Below, piece by piece: positions 10,855 to 23,556 of a stretch of 64,000 nt of DNA. The stretch is from Anthoceros angustus. Lineage: Eukaryota > Streptophyta > Anthocerotopsida > Anthocerotales > Anthocerotaceae. Made by a program: the position numbers and the translations under genes. The DNA is taken from positions 930,001 to 994,000 of the forward strand of contig VJWM01000108.1 of NCBI GenBank assembly GCA_010909165.1, given 5' to 3'. Positions within the stretch are counted from its first letter, which is position 1, and every line of letters begins with the position of its first letter. The notes under the pieces are model-generated. The model was not told where the DNA came from and searched no databases. It worked only from the letters and a program-made list of their open reading frames with translations.

Positions 10855-13736
10855 GTAGCCTTGATATTACAAATATAGTATTTTAGCACCATAGGCACTT
10901 ACGGAAAACGTGCTTGGTATGCCCTCGAACGCTTCACATGGGACACATGCAATTCTCATCACATGGATACCACCTCTTCACACACGAGTAACTGGGACGA
11001 TGGCATTCTTGTCACCTACTCCTAGGGTAATTACATAAACCTTCTTTTCATAATCACCCGGTGGGAGCAGGCGGTTGTAGAACCCCAAATTGTTTCCAAT
11101 AGGCTTGGCACCACCACCTTCTCACACGTAGGCCAAGGTGTGTTTACAGATGGCACCTACACAAAACAAATCATACATCAAAGTTAGGCACATGCTTTTC
11201 AACCACATTAGAGAAAGAAGATAATCGCCTTAATACACTCAAGGAAATCAACCGCCTATGTTACCTTTTTCTTTTTATCACCATTTTCTCCAACAATATT
11301 ACCAAGCCCACACATTCCACATCATGTCATTAGATAAGGTCGACCCTTCGTGGACACGCCACCGACTGAACCATTCATCGACTATCCGGTTTGCCTCATA
11401 GCGGATGAATCGAACGCGTCATGCATATCGATCCAACAACTTTTGTGTGCAGGTGCAAAAAGACATGAACTCGATATAGGCATCTTCACGAAAGTGGCAA
11501 CACTGGTGACCAAGGGGCACGGCCGCAGGTGTGAGGCGCCGCCCAACAGCGTGGCCGATGCACACTTGCAGCACGCTCTCAAGCATGTAGGCACGCCCTC
11601 AAGGATGCACGCGCGTCCACACACGATGCATGTGCGCCTTTTCACATTGAGTTTGGCTGCTTTCTTCATGCCATTCCATGGTTGCGATCTCGACAGGATT
11701 GCCTTTTGATGACAAGCCCTACACACGACATCAACAAAGAACATCTCGGATAGCAGCAACATTTTGGCGTCGTAGCTTTGACCCACGAGGCACTCAAGCA
11801 CGAGGAAAAGCGGTTCATAAGTTCATTGTGCTTATCTCGCTTCTTTGGTCGCCTCCTTTGAAAAGGATCTAGAAGCTCTTACCACGCCGAGTGACTTGTG
11901 GAGTGAAGCGGGATCTTGATTGACGCCACGCGATTCCGCTGATCGGATAATGAGGATCGGAGTGGCACGAGGAAATCGTTGAGCTTTGCCCTCGAGTAGA
12001 TGAGTCCAACGGGCGGTGGTGTTATTGAGATCCTCCTCGGATCACACATTAGCGTGGACCGTCAAAGTCTTGGGTTTTAGCATCTTGCAATATGTGTCAT
12101 TGATGATACAGGATGTACCCTCTACACTAGTACAAAAATCATGGCTCGAAACCATGAAGAGAATCAAGGACTTGCTCAAAGGATCTTATGCATTGATTAT
12201 AATAATAGAAAGTACATAATATTTGTGTGAAGTAGGTGTGTTATAGGTTGTTGTAACCAAAATAACCAATTAAGTAACTAATTAAATTACTTCTAGTCCT
12301 AAAAATTAAATAATTTTAATTTCTAAAATATCAATATCATTCAACACCAAATCTGCAGACTTGGTATACTAAACAATGTGGCGGTCCGGCCGTCTGCGAG
12401 CATTCTCCCATCATTACGTGAGCCAACTACTAGGGACTACAACATTATGAAATAGGAATCTACTCAATAATTTTTTTGTCATCGGGTTCAGCTCGACACT
12501 TGTGACATAAAGCCAACTTCCGTGTGCAATGATAATGAAGAATGCTTTGATAGGTTGAAGTTGGTATGGGTGGCTTACTCGATAAATTGAAGCAATCTCT
12601 TGAACAACTCTACATTGCAAGGAATATATCTCGTGTGCCCTTTTGAAGAAAGCCAAACTCACCTCCGTATAGTCTAATAAGGGCTGAACAAGGCATGGTT
12701 GAGCTCGTCAATGAAAGAGGAAACCTAATCCTTTCATCCCCACCTCCACAACTATGTACCCTTTCATAGGCTTCTTGCTTTCTTTTCCATTGCTATCCTC
12801 ATCACATGCATTACTTCTAAGACCCAGAACGGCTTTAGAAAGTTCATGGAGCTTTGTTTTGATTTCATTTTGAACTATCAATTTGGTTCTTGCAAGAACA
12901 AGTGCTATTTTTTTGCAAGAACTGTATACTCACTTTATATGATATATCGTCTTCCTACCATGATATACATATATATAGCATATTATCTCAAGTGAGGAAT
13001 CACTCTTATGGTAGTCTTTCATACTAAGACATGCATGTATAGCATACTATCTTAGAAGTGTAACTACTTTTATGATAGTCTTTTCCACCAAGACATACAT
13101 ATATAGCATACAAATATCTCCTTGGATCTTGACCTCACGTGATCTACCAAAATAGAAGGAAAATAAAATAAGAAATAAATAATGTTAATTCTAGAATTTA
13201 AAGGATACCTTATGAATTGGGCCTTAATATGTCAAATATTTCAGCACTCTCACCCACTATTTCACCACTCTCACTCACTATGAAGTAGGGATGAAAATTA
13301 GCTACCTAAAGAGCCAAACCATGAGCCTAACTCCCACTAAGCAGGAAACTAGGTGCTTAAGAACATACTCCAACCTTAAGTTCATAAAGAAATGAATTAA
13401 GCTAGAGGAAAACATTTCCAAAAATATGTTTTAAATACAAGGAAAACATGAATACGGAAATGCCTAGATAGCTCAATATGAGTATCCCGGAATATCAATT
13501 GCTTAAAATAAACGGAATAATGTCGGATGGCCCATCTACCAACCGAAAACGGTGCATAGGGAAACTGTTGCAATCCATCTATGATAGGTGTTACTGGCTG
13601 ATGCAAGCGTGGCCATGGCGCCTTGCAAATCGACCACGAGAGCACCTATATTGCGAGGCACCGGCCTGGCTTACTCTACACACCTCGGCGGTGGCGGCAA
13701 TGGCGGCCTCCTCCACCCACCTTGCCCGCACTCCGT
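10855..13736. repeat. 2.88-kb unit, copy 1 (2,882 bp)
   Basis: First copy; its left edge adjoins unrelated sequence ending ccacaccgcagacc, so the array begins abruptly at the unit start. It carries the plus frame at 12,016-12,219 that ends LKGSYALIIIIEST. Confidence 0.85.
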
Positions 13737-16625
13737 GTAGCCTTGATATTACAAATATAGTATTTTTAGCACCATAGGCACTTACGGAAAACGTGCTTGG
13801 TATGCCTCGCCTTCACATGGGACACATGCAATTCTCATCACATGGATACCAGCCTCTTCACACACGTAGTAATGGGACGATGGCATTCTTGTCACCTACT
13901 CCTAGGGTAATTACATAAACCTTCTTTTCATAATCACCCGGTGGGAGCAGGCCGGTTGTAGAACCCCAAATTGTTTCCAATAGGCTTGGCTCACCACCTT
14001 CTCACACGTAGGCCAAGGTGTGTTCTGAGTATCGGCTACACAAAACGCATCATACATCGTTAGGCACATGCTTTTCAACCACATTAGAGAAAGAAGATAA
14101 TCGCCTTAATACACTCAAGGAAATCAAATCACTATGTTACCTTTTTCTTTTTATCACCATTTTCTCCAACAATATTACCAAGCCCACACATTCCACATCA
14201 TGTCATTAGATAAGGTCGGACCCTTCGTGGACACGCCACCGACTGAACCATTCATCACCTATCGGTTTTGCCTCATAGCCGGATGAATCGAGCGTCATGC
14301 ATATCGATCCAACAACTTTTGTGTGCGGCGGTGCAAAAAGACATGAACTCGATATAGGCATCTTCACGAAAGTGGCAACACTGGTGACCAAGGGCACGGC
14401 CGCAAGGTGTGAGGCGCGCCGCCCAACAGCGGCGTCGATGCACACTTGCGCACGCTCAAGCATGTAGGCACGCCCTCAAGGATGCACGCGTCCACACACG
14501 TATGCATGTGCGCCTTTTCACATTGAGTTTGGCTGCCGTTTCTTCATGCCATTCCATGGTTGCGCATCTACAGGGATTGCCTTTTGGATGAAGCCCTACA
14601 CACGACATCAACAGCAGCAACATCTCGGATAGCAGCAACATTTTGGCGTCAGTAGCTTTGACCCACGGAGGCACTCAAGCACGAGGAGCAGTTCATAAGT
14701 TCATTGTGCTTATCTCGCTTCTTTGGTCGTCTCCGTTTTGAAAAGGATCTAGAAGCTCTTACCACGCCGAGTGACTTGTGGAGTGAAGCGGGATCTTGAT
14801 TGGCGCCACGCGATTCCGTTGAGGATAATGAGGATCGGAGTGGCGGTGCGTGAAATCGTTGAGCTTTGCCCTCGCGATCGGGAGTAGATGAGTCGAGCAG
14901 GCGGTGGTGTTATTGAGATCCTCCTCGGATCACACATTAGCGTGGACCGCGTCAAAGTCTTGGGTTTTAGCATCTTGCAATATGTGTCATTGATGATACG
15001 GGATGTACCCTCTACACTAGTACAAAAATCATGGCTCGAAACCATGAAGAGAATCAAGGACTTGCTCAAAGGATCTTATGCATTGATTATAATAATAGAA
15101 AGTACATAATATTTGTGTGAAGTAGGTGTGTTATAGGTTGTTGTAACCAAATAACCAATTAAGTAACTAATTAAATTACTTCTAGTCCTAAAAATTAAAT
15201 AATTTTAATTTCTAAAATATCAATATCATTCAACACCAAATCTGCAGACTTGGTATACTAAACAATGTGGCGGTCTGGCGTCTGCGATTTTCGAGCATTC
15301 TCCCATCATTCGTGAGCCAACTACTAGGGACTACAACATTATGAAATAGGAATCTACTCAATAATTTTTTTGTCATCGGGTTCAGCTCCGACACTTGTGA
15401 CATAAAGCCAACTTCCGTGTGCAATGATAATGAAGAATGCTTTGATAGGTTGAAGTTGGTATGGGTGGCTTACTCGATAAATTGAAGCAATCTCTTGAAC
15501 AACTCTACATTGCAAGGAATATGCAAGTTGCCTTTTGAAGAAAGCCAAACTCAGCCTCATATAGTCTAATAAGGGCTGAACAAGGCATGGTTGAGCTCGT
15601 CCAATGAAAGAGGAAACCTAATCCTTTCATCCCCACCTCCACAACTATGTACCCTTTCATAGGCTTCTTGCTTTCTTTTCCATTGCTATCCTCATCACAT
15701 GCATTACTTCTAAGACCCAGAACGGCTTTAGAAAGTTCATGGAGCTTTGTTTTGATTTCATTTTGAACTATCAATTTGGTTCAAAGAACAAGTGCTATTT
15801 TTTTGCAAGAACTGTATACTCACTTTATATGATATATCGTCTTTTCCTACCATGATATACATATATATAGCATATTATCTCAAGTGAGGAATCACTCTTT
15901 ATGGTAGTCTTTCATACTAAGACATGCATGTATAGCATACTATCTTAGAAGTGTAACTACTTTTTATGATAGTCTTTTCCACCAAGACATACATATATAG
16001 CATACAAATATCTCCTTGGATCTTGACCTCACGTGATCTACCAAAATAGAAGGAAAATAAAATAAGAAATAAATAATGTTAATTCTAGAATTTAAAGGAT
16101 ACCTTATGAATTGGGCCTTAATATGTCAAATATTTCAGCACTCTCACCCACTATTTCACCACTCTCACTCACTATGAAGTAGGGATGAAAATTAGCTACC
16201 TAAAGAGCCAAACGCAGAGCCTAACTCCCACTAAACAGAAACTAGGTGCTTAAGAACATACTCCAACCTTAAGTTCATAAAGAAATGAATTAAGCTAGAG
16301 GAAAACATTTCCAAAAATATGTTTTTAAATACAAGGAAAACATGAATACGGAAATGCCTAGATAGCTCAATATGAGTATCCTGGAATATCAATTGCTTAA
16401 AATAAGCGGAATAATGTCGGATGGCCCATCTACCAACCGAAAACGGGTGCATAGGGAAACCTGCAATCCATCTATGATAGGTGTTGGCTGGTGATGCAAG
16501 CGTGGCCATGGCGCCTTGCAAATCGACCACGAGAGCACCTATATTGCGGAGGCAGGCTCTCGGTACTCTACACACCTCGGCGGTGGCGGCAATGGCGGCC
16601 TCCCTCCACCCACCTTGCACTCCGT
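13737..16625. repeat. 2.88-kb unit, copy 2 (2,889 bp)
   Basis: Complete. It contains the conserved plus frame (14,888-15,109) and the minus frame 15,505-15,774 (QNEIKTKLHELSKAVLGLRS). Another minus frame, 16,231-16,734, crosses into the next unit and is open for 167 codons, the longest junction-spanning frame. Confidence 0.85.
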
Positions 16626-17804
16626 GTAGCCTTGATATTACAAATATAGTATTTTTAGCACCATAGGCACTTACGGAAAACGTGCTTGGTATGCCCTCAA
16701 ACGCTTCACATGGGACACATGCAATTCTCATCACATGGATACCACCTCTTCACACACGTAGCAACTGGGACGATGGCATTCTTGTCACCTACTCCTAGGG
16801 TAATTACATAAACCTTCTTTTCATAATCACCCGGTGGGAGCAGGGTTGTAGAACCCCAAATTGTTTCCAATAGGCTTGGCACCACCTTCTCACACGTAGG
16901 CCAAGGTGTGTTCGAGCATCCTACACAAAACGACATCATACATCGTTAGGCACATGCTTTTCAACCACATTAGAGAAAGAAGATAATCGCTTTAATACAC
17001 TCAAGGAAATCAAATCGCCTTAATACACTCAAGGGAAATCAAATCGCCTATGTTACCTTTTCTTTTTATCACCATTTTCTCCAACAATATTACCAAGCCC
17101 ACACATTCCACATCATGTCATTAGATAAGGTCGGACCCTTCGTGGACACGCCACCGACTGAACCATTCATCGACTATCCGGTTTTGCCTCATAGCCGATG
17201 AATCGAGCGTCATGCATATCGATCCAACAACTTTTGTGTGCAGCAGCAAAAAAGACATGAACTCGATATAGGCATCTTCACGAAAGTGGCAACATCGGTG
17301 ACCAAGGGGCACGGCCGCAGGTGTGAGGCGCGCCGGTTCCAGCGTGCGTCGATGCACACTTGCGAGCACGCCTCAAGCATGTAGGCACGCCCTCAAGGAT
17401 GCACGCGTCCACACGATGCATGTGCGCCTTTTCACATTGAGTTTGGCTGCCGCTTTCTTCATGCCATTCCATGGTTGCGACATCTCGGGAGGATTGCCTT
17501 TTGGACCAAGCCCTACACACGACATCAACAAAGAACATCTCCGGATAGCAGCAACATTTTGGCGTCAGAAGCTTTGACCCACGGAGGCACTCAAGCACGA
17601 GGAAAGTTCATAAGTTCATTGTGCTTATCTCGCTTCTTTGGTCGTCTCCGCTTTGAAAAGGATCTAGAAGCTCTTACCACGCCGAGTGACTTGTGGAGTG
17701 AAGCGGGATCTTGATTGACGCTACGCGATTCGCTGATCGGATAATGAGGATCGGAGTGGCGGTGCACGAAATCGTTGAGCTTTGCCTCGCGACGGTCCGA
17801 GTAG

Positions 17805-18026
17805 ATGAGTCGACGGGCGGTGGTGTTATTGAGATCCTCCTCGGATCACACATTAGCGTGGACCGGCGTCAAAGTCTTGGGTTTTAGCATCTTGCAATAT
17901 GTGTCATTGATGATACAGGATGTACCCTCTACACTAGTACAAAAATCATGGCTCGAAACCATGAAGAGAATCAAGGACTTGCTCAAAGGATCTTATGCAT
18001 TGATTATAATAATAGAAAGTACATAA
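17805..18026 (+). CDS. Short conserved open frame of the 2.88-kb unit (hypothetical)
   Basis: This 73-codon frame (VKVLGFSILQYVSLMIQDVP, then KSWLETMKRIKDLLKGSYAL) is present with the same C-terminus in copies 1 (12,016-12,219), 2 (14,888-15,109) and 8 (28,321-28,527); in the others the start side is shifted by small indels. Its conservation follows from the low divergence of this block and is not by itself proof of coding. No family is recognised; it could equally be a remnant of a larger gene or chance. Confidence 0.2.
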   Translation: MSRRAVVLLRSSSDHTLAWTGVKVLGFSILQYVSLMIQDVPSTLVQKSWLETMKRIKDLLKGSYALIIIIEST

Positions 18027-18271
18027 TATTTGTGTGAAGTAGGTGTGTTATAGGTTGTTGTAACCAAATAACCAATTAAGTAACTAATTAAATTACTTCT
18101 AGTCCTAAAAATTAAATAATTTTAATTTCTAAAATATCAATATCATTCAACACCAAATCTGCAGACTTGGTATACTAAACAATGTGGCGGTCGGCGTCTG
18201 CGATTTTCAGAGCATTCTCCCATCATTACGTGAGCCAACTACTAGGGACTACAACATTATGAAATAGGAAT

Positions 18272-18676
18272 CTACTCAATAATTTTTTTGTCATCGGGTT
18301 CAGCTCCGACACTTGTGACATAAAGCCAACTTCCGTGTGCAATGATAATGAAGAATGCTTTGATAGGTTGAAGTTGGTATGGGTGGCTTACTCGATAAAT
18401 TGAAGCAATCTCTTGAACAACTCTACATTGCAAGGAATATGTTGCCTTTTGAAGAAAGCCAAACTCAGCCTCAGATAGTCTAATAAGGGCTGAACAAGGC
18501 ATGGTTGAGCTCGTCCAATGAAAGAGGAAACCTAATCCTTTCATCCCCACCTCCACAACTATGTACCCTTTCATAGGCTTCTTGCTTTCTTTTCCATTGC
18601 TATCCTCATCACATGCATTACTTCTAAGACCCAGCAACGGCTTTAGAAAGTTCATGGAGCTTTGTTTTGATTTCAT
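18272..18676 (-). CDS. Hypothetical minus-strand frame of the 2.88-kb unit
   Basis: This is the longest frame (134 codons) in the well-conserved part of the unit. It reads KSKQSSMNFLKPLLGLRSNA, then DEDSNGKESKKPMKGYIVVE and VVQEIASIYRVSHPYQLQPI. The N-terminal half is hydrophilic and lysine-rich, the rest mixed. Shorter versions are open at 15,505-15,774, 21,349-21,594, 28,924-29,139 and 34,690-34,944, broken by one- or two-base changes. I do not recognise a family. Of the two strands this one has the more protein-like composition, so the unit may derive from a minus-strand gene. Confidence 0.25.
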   Translation of the reverse strand: MKSKQSSMNFLKPLLGLRSNACDEDSNGKESKKPMKGYIVVEVGMKGLGFLFHWTSSTMPCSALIRLSEAEFGFLQKATYSLQCRVVQEIASIYRVSHPYQLQPIKAFFIIIAHGSWLYVTSVGAEPDDKKIIE

Positions 18677-19544
18677 TTTGAACTATCAATTTGCCGTAAG
18701 AACAAGTGCTATTTTTTTGCAAGAACGTATACTCACTTTATATGATATATCGTCTTTTCCTACCATGATATACATATATATAGCATATTATCTCAAGTGA
18801 GGAATCACTCTTTATGGTAGTCTTTCATACTAAGACATGCATGTATAGCATACTATCTTAGAAGTGTAACTACTTTTTATGATAGTCTTTTCCACCAAGA
18901 CATACATATATAGCATACAAATATCTCCTTGGATCTTGACCTCACGTGATCTACCAAAATAGAAGGAAAATAAAATAAGAAATAAATAATGTTAATTCTA
19001 GAATTTAAAGGATACCTTATGAATTGGGCCTTAATATGTCAAATATTTCAGCACTCTCACCCACTATTTCACCACTCTCACTCACTATGAAGTAGGGATG
19101 AAAATTAGCTACCTAAAGAGCCAAACGCAGAGCCTAACTCCCACTAAGCAGAAACTAGGTGCTTAAGAACATACTCCAACCTTAAGTTCATAAAGAAATG
19201 AATTAAGCTAGAGGAAAACATTTCCAAAAATATGTTTTTAAATACAAGGAAAACATGAATACGGAAATGCCTAGATAGCTCAATATGAGTATCCCGGAAT
19301 ATCAATTGCTTAAAATAAACGGAATAATGTCGGATGGCCCATCTACCAACCGAAACGGGTGCATAGGGAAACCTGTTGCAATCCATCTATGATAGGTGTT
19401 GGCTGGCTGATGCAAGCGTGGCCATGGCGCCTTGCAAATCGACCACGAGAGCACCTATATTGCGAGGCACGGCGGCTCGGTACTCTACACACCTCGGCGG
19501 TGGCGGCAATGGCGGCCTCCTCCACCCACCTTGCCCGCACTCGT

Positions 19545-22423
19545 GTAGCCTTGATATTACAAATATAGTATTTTTAGCACCATAGGCACTTACGGAAAAC
19601 GTGCTTGGTATGCCTCAAACGCTTCACATGGGACACATGCAATTCTCATCACATGGATACCCTTCACACACGTAGTAATGGGACGATGGCATTCTTGTCA
19701 CCTACTCCTAGGGTAATTACATAAACCTTCTTTTCATAATCACCCGGTGGAGGGCTGTGTAGAACCCCAAATTGTTTCCAATAGGCTTGGCATCACCACC
19801 TTCTCACACGTAGGCCAAGGTGTGTTTACGAGCATCGCTACACAAAACGATCATACATCGAGTTAGGTACATGCTTTTCAACCACATTAGAGAAAGAAGA
19901 TAATCGCTTAATACACTCAAGGGAAATCAAATCACTATGTTACCTTTTTCTTTTTATCACCATTTTCTCCAACAATATTACCAAGCCCACACATTCCACA
20001 TCATGTCATTAGATAAGGTCGGACCCTTCGTGGACACGCCACACCGACTGAACCATTCATCACCTATCCGCTTTGCCTCATAGCGATGAATCGAGCGTCA
20101 TGCATATCGATCCAACAACTTTTGTGTGCAGCGGTGTGCAAAAAGACATGAACTCGATATAGGCATCTTCACGAAAGTGGCAACACTGGTGACCAAGGGG
20201 CACGGCCGCAAGGTGTGAGGCGCGCCGCCCAACAGGTGCGCCGATGCACACTTGCAGCACGCCTCAAGCATGTAGGCACGCCCTCAAGGATGCACGCGTC
20301 CACACACGGATGCATGTGCGCCTTTTCACATTGAGTTTGGCTGCCGTTTCTTCATGCCATTCCATGGTTGCGGCATCTCCGGACAGGATTGCCTTTTGGG
20401 CGAAGCCCTACACACGACATCAACAGAACATCTACGGATAGCAGCAACATTTTGGCGTCAGAAGCTTTGACCCACGGAGGCACTCAAGCACGAGGAAAAG
20501 CGGTTCATAAGTTCATTGTGCTTATCTCGCTTCTTTGGTCGTCCGTTTTGAAAAGGATCTAGAAGCTCTTACCACGCCGAGTGACTTGTGGAGTGAAGCA
20601 GATCTTGATTGACGCTACGATTGATCGGATAATGAGGATCGAGTGGTGCGAGGAAATCGTTGAGCTTTGCCCTCGCGGTCCGAGTAGATGAGTCGAGCAG
20701 GTGGTGTTATTGAGATCCTCCTCGGATCACACATTAGCGTGGACCGCGTCAAAGTCTTGGGTTTTAGCATCTTGCAATATGTGTCATTGATGATACAGGA
20801 TGTACCCTCTACACTAGTACAAAAATCATGGCTCAAACCATGAAGAGAATCAAGGACTTGCTCAAAGGATCTTATGCATTGATTATAATAATAGAAAGTA
20901 CATAATATTTGTGTGAAGTAGGTGTGTTATAGGTTGTTGTAACCAAATAACCAATTAAGTAACTAATTAAATTACTTCTAGTCCTAAAATTAAATAATTT
21001 TAATTTCTAAAAATATCAATATCATTCAACACCAAATCTGCAGACTTGGTATACTAAACAATGTGGCGGTCCGGGTCATGATTTTCGAGCATTCTCCCAT
21101 CATTACGTGAGCCAACTACTAGGGACTACAACATTATGAAATAGGAATCTACTCAATAATTTTTTTGTCATCGGGTTCAGCTCCGACACTTGTGACATAA
21201 AGCCAACTTCCGTGTGCAATGATAATGAAGAATGCTTTGATAGGTTGAAGTTGGTATGGGTGGCTTACTCTCGATAAATTGAAGCAATCTCTTGAACAAC
21301 TCTACATTGCAAGGAATATATCTCGTTGCCTTTTGAAGAAAGCCAAACTCAGCCTCCGTATAGTCTAATAAGGGCTGAACAAGGCATGGTTGAGCTCGTC
21401 CAATGAAAGAGGAAACCTAATCCTTTCATCCCCACCTCCACAACTATGTACCCTTTCATAGGCTTCTTGCTTTCTTTTCCATTGCTATCCTCATCACATG
21501 CATTACTTCTAAGACCCAGAACGGCTTTAGAAAGTTCATGGAGCTTTGTTTTGATTTCATTTTGAACTATCAATTTGGTTCTTTGCAAGAACAAGTGCTA
21601 TTTTTTGCAAGAATCAGATACTCACTTTATATGATATATCGTCTTTTCCTACCATGATATACATATATATAGCATATTATCTCAAGTGAGGAATCACTCT
21701 TTATGGTAGTCTTTCATACTAAGACATGCATGTATAGCATACTATCTTAGAAGTGTAACTACTTTTTATGATAGTCTTTTCCACCAAGACATACATATAT
21801 AGCATACAAATATCTCCTTGGATCTTGACCTCACGTGATCTACCAAAATAGAAGGAAAATAAAATAAGAAATAAATAATGTTAATTCTAGAATTTAAAGG
21901 ATACCTTATGAATTGGGCCTTAATATGTCAAATATTTCAGCACTCTCACCCACTATTTCACCACTCTCACTCACTATGAAGTAGGGATGAAAATTAGCTA
22001 CCTAAAGAGCCAAGCAGAGCCTAACTCCCACTAAAGGAAACTAGGTGCTTAAGAACATACTCCAACCTTAAGTTCATAAAGAAATGAATTAAGCTAGAGG
22101 AAAACATTTCCAAAAATATGTTTTTAAATACAAGGAAAACATGAATACGGAAATGCCTAGATAGCTCAATATGAGTATCCCGGAATATCAATTGCTTAAA
22201 ATAAACGGAATAATGTCGGATGGCCCATCTACCAACCGAAAACGGTGCATAGGGAAACTGTTGCAATCCATCTATGATAGGTGTTGGCTGGCTGATGCAA
22301 GCGTGGCCATGGCGCCTTGCAAATCGACCACGAGCACCTATATTGTGAGGCACAGGCCTCGGTACTCTACACACCTCGGCGGTATGCAATGGCGGCCTCC
22401 CTCCACCCACCTTGCCCGCACTC
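19545..22423. repeat. 2.88-kb unit, copy 4 (2,879 bp)
   Basis: Complete copy. Small losses cluster in the GC-rich part near 20,600-20,700, where aggatcgagtggtgcgagg replaces the longer form seen in the other copies. Confidence 0.85.
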
Positions 22424-23556
22424 GTAGCCTTGATATTACAAATATAGTATTTTTAGCACCATAGGCACTTACGGAAAACGTGCTTGGTATGCCTCAAACG
22501 CTTCACATGGGACACATGCAATTCTCATCACATGGATACCACCTCTTCACACACGTAGCAATGGGACGATGGCATTCTTGTCACCTACTCCTAGGGTAAT
22601 TACATAAACCTTCTTTTCATAATCACCCGGTGGGAGGGCCGGTTGTAGAACCCCAAATTGTTTCCAATAGGCTTGGCGCCACCACCTTCTCACACGTAGG
22701 CCAAGGTGTGTGAGCATCGCTACAAAACGCACTCATACATCAGTTAGGCACATGCTTTTCAACCACATTAGAGAAAGAAGATAATCGCCTTAATACACTC
22801 AAGGGAAATCAAATCGCCTATGTTACCTTTTTCTTTTTATCACCATTTTCTCCAACAATATTACCAAGCCCACACATTCCACATCATGTCATTAGATAAG
22901 GTCGACCCTTCGTGGACACGCCACCGACCGAACCATTCATCACTATCGGTTTTGCCTCATAGCCGGATGAATCGAACGTCATGCATATCGATCCAACAAC
23001 TTTGTGTGCAGGTGTGCAAAAAGACATGAACTCGATATAGGCATCTTCACGAAAGTGGCAACACGGTGACCAAGGGGCACGGCCGCAAGGTGTGAGGCGC
23101 GCCGCCAACAGCGCGTCGATGCACACTTGCAGCACGCTCTCAAGCATGTAGGCACGCCTCAAGGATGCACGCGCGTCACACACGGATGCATGTGCGCCTT
23201 TTCACATTGAGTTTGGCTGCCGCTTTCTTCATGCCATTCCATGGTTGCGCATCTCGGATGATTGCCTTTTGGATGAAGCCCTACACGCATCAACAGCAAA
23301 GCAACATCTCGGATAGCAGCAACATTTTGGCGTCAGAGCTTTGACCCACGGAGGCACTCAAGCACGAGGGTTCATAAGTTCATTGTGCTTATCTCGCTTC
23401 TTTGGTCGCCTCCGTTTGAAAAGGATCTAGAAGCTCTTACCACGCCGAGTGACTTGTGGAGTGAAGCGGGATCTTGATTGACGCTTCGATTCCGTTGATC
23501 GGATAATGAGGATCGGAGTGGCGGCAATGGCGGCCTCCTCCACCCACCTTGCACTC
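22424..23556. repeat. 2.88-kb unit, internally deleted copy (1,133 bp)
   Basis: This copy runs normally to gataatgaggatcggagtggcgg (about 23,501-23,524) and then continues directly with gcaatggcggcctcctcc, which belongs to the unit end. About 1.75 kb is missing. The bases gtggcgg occur at both breakpoints in full copies, so the join lies in a 7-bp microhomology. Confidence 0.85.

Larger units (their letters stand above)
16626..19544. repeat. 2.88-kb unit, copy 3 (2,919 bp)
   Basis: Longest copy. The excess is explained by a ~33-bp internal tandem duplication near 16,985-17,048, where the aatcgc-ttaatacactcaag block occurs twice. It also has the longest minus frame of the AT-rich part (18,272-18,676). 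Confidence 0.85.
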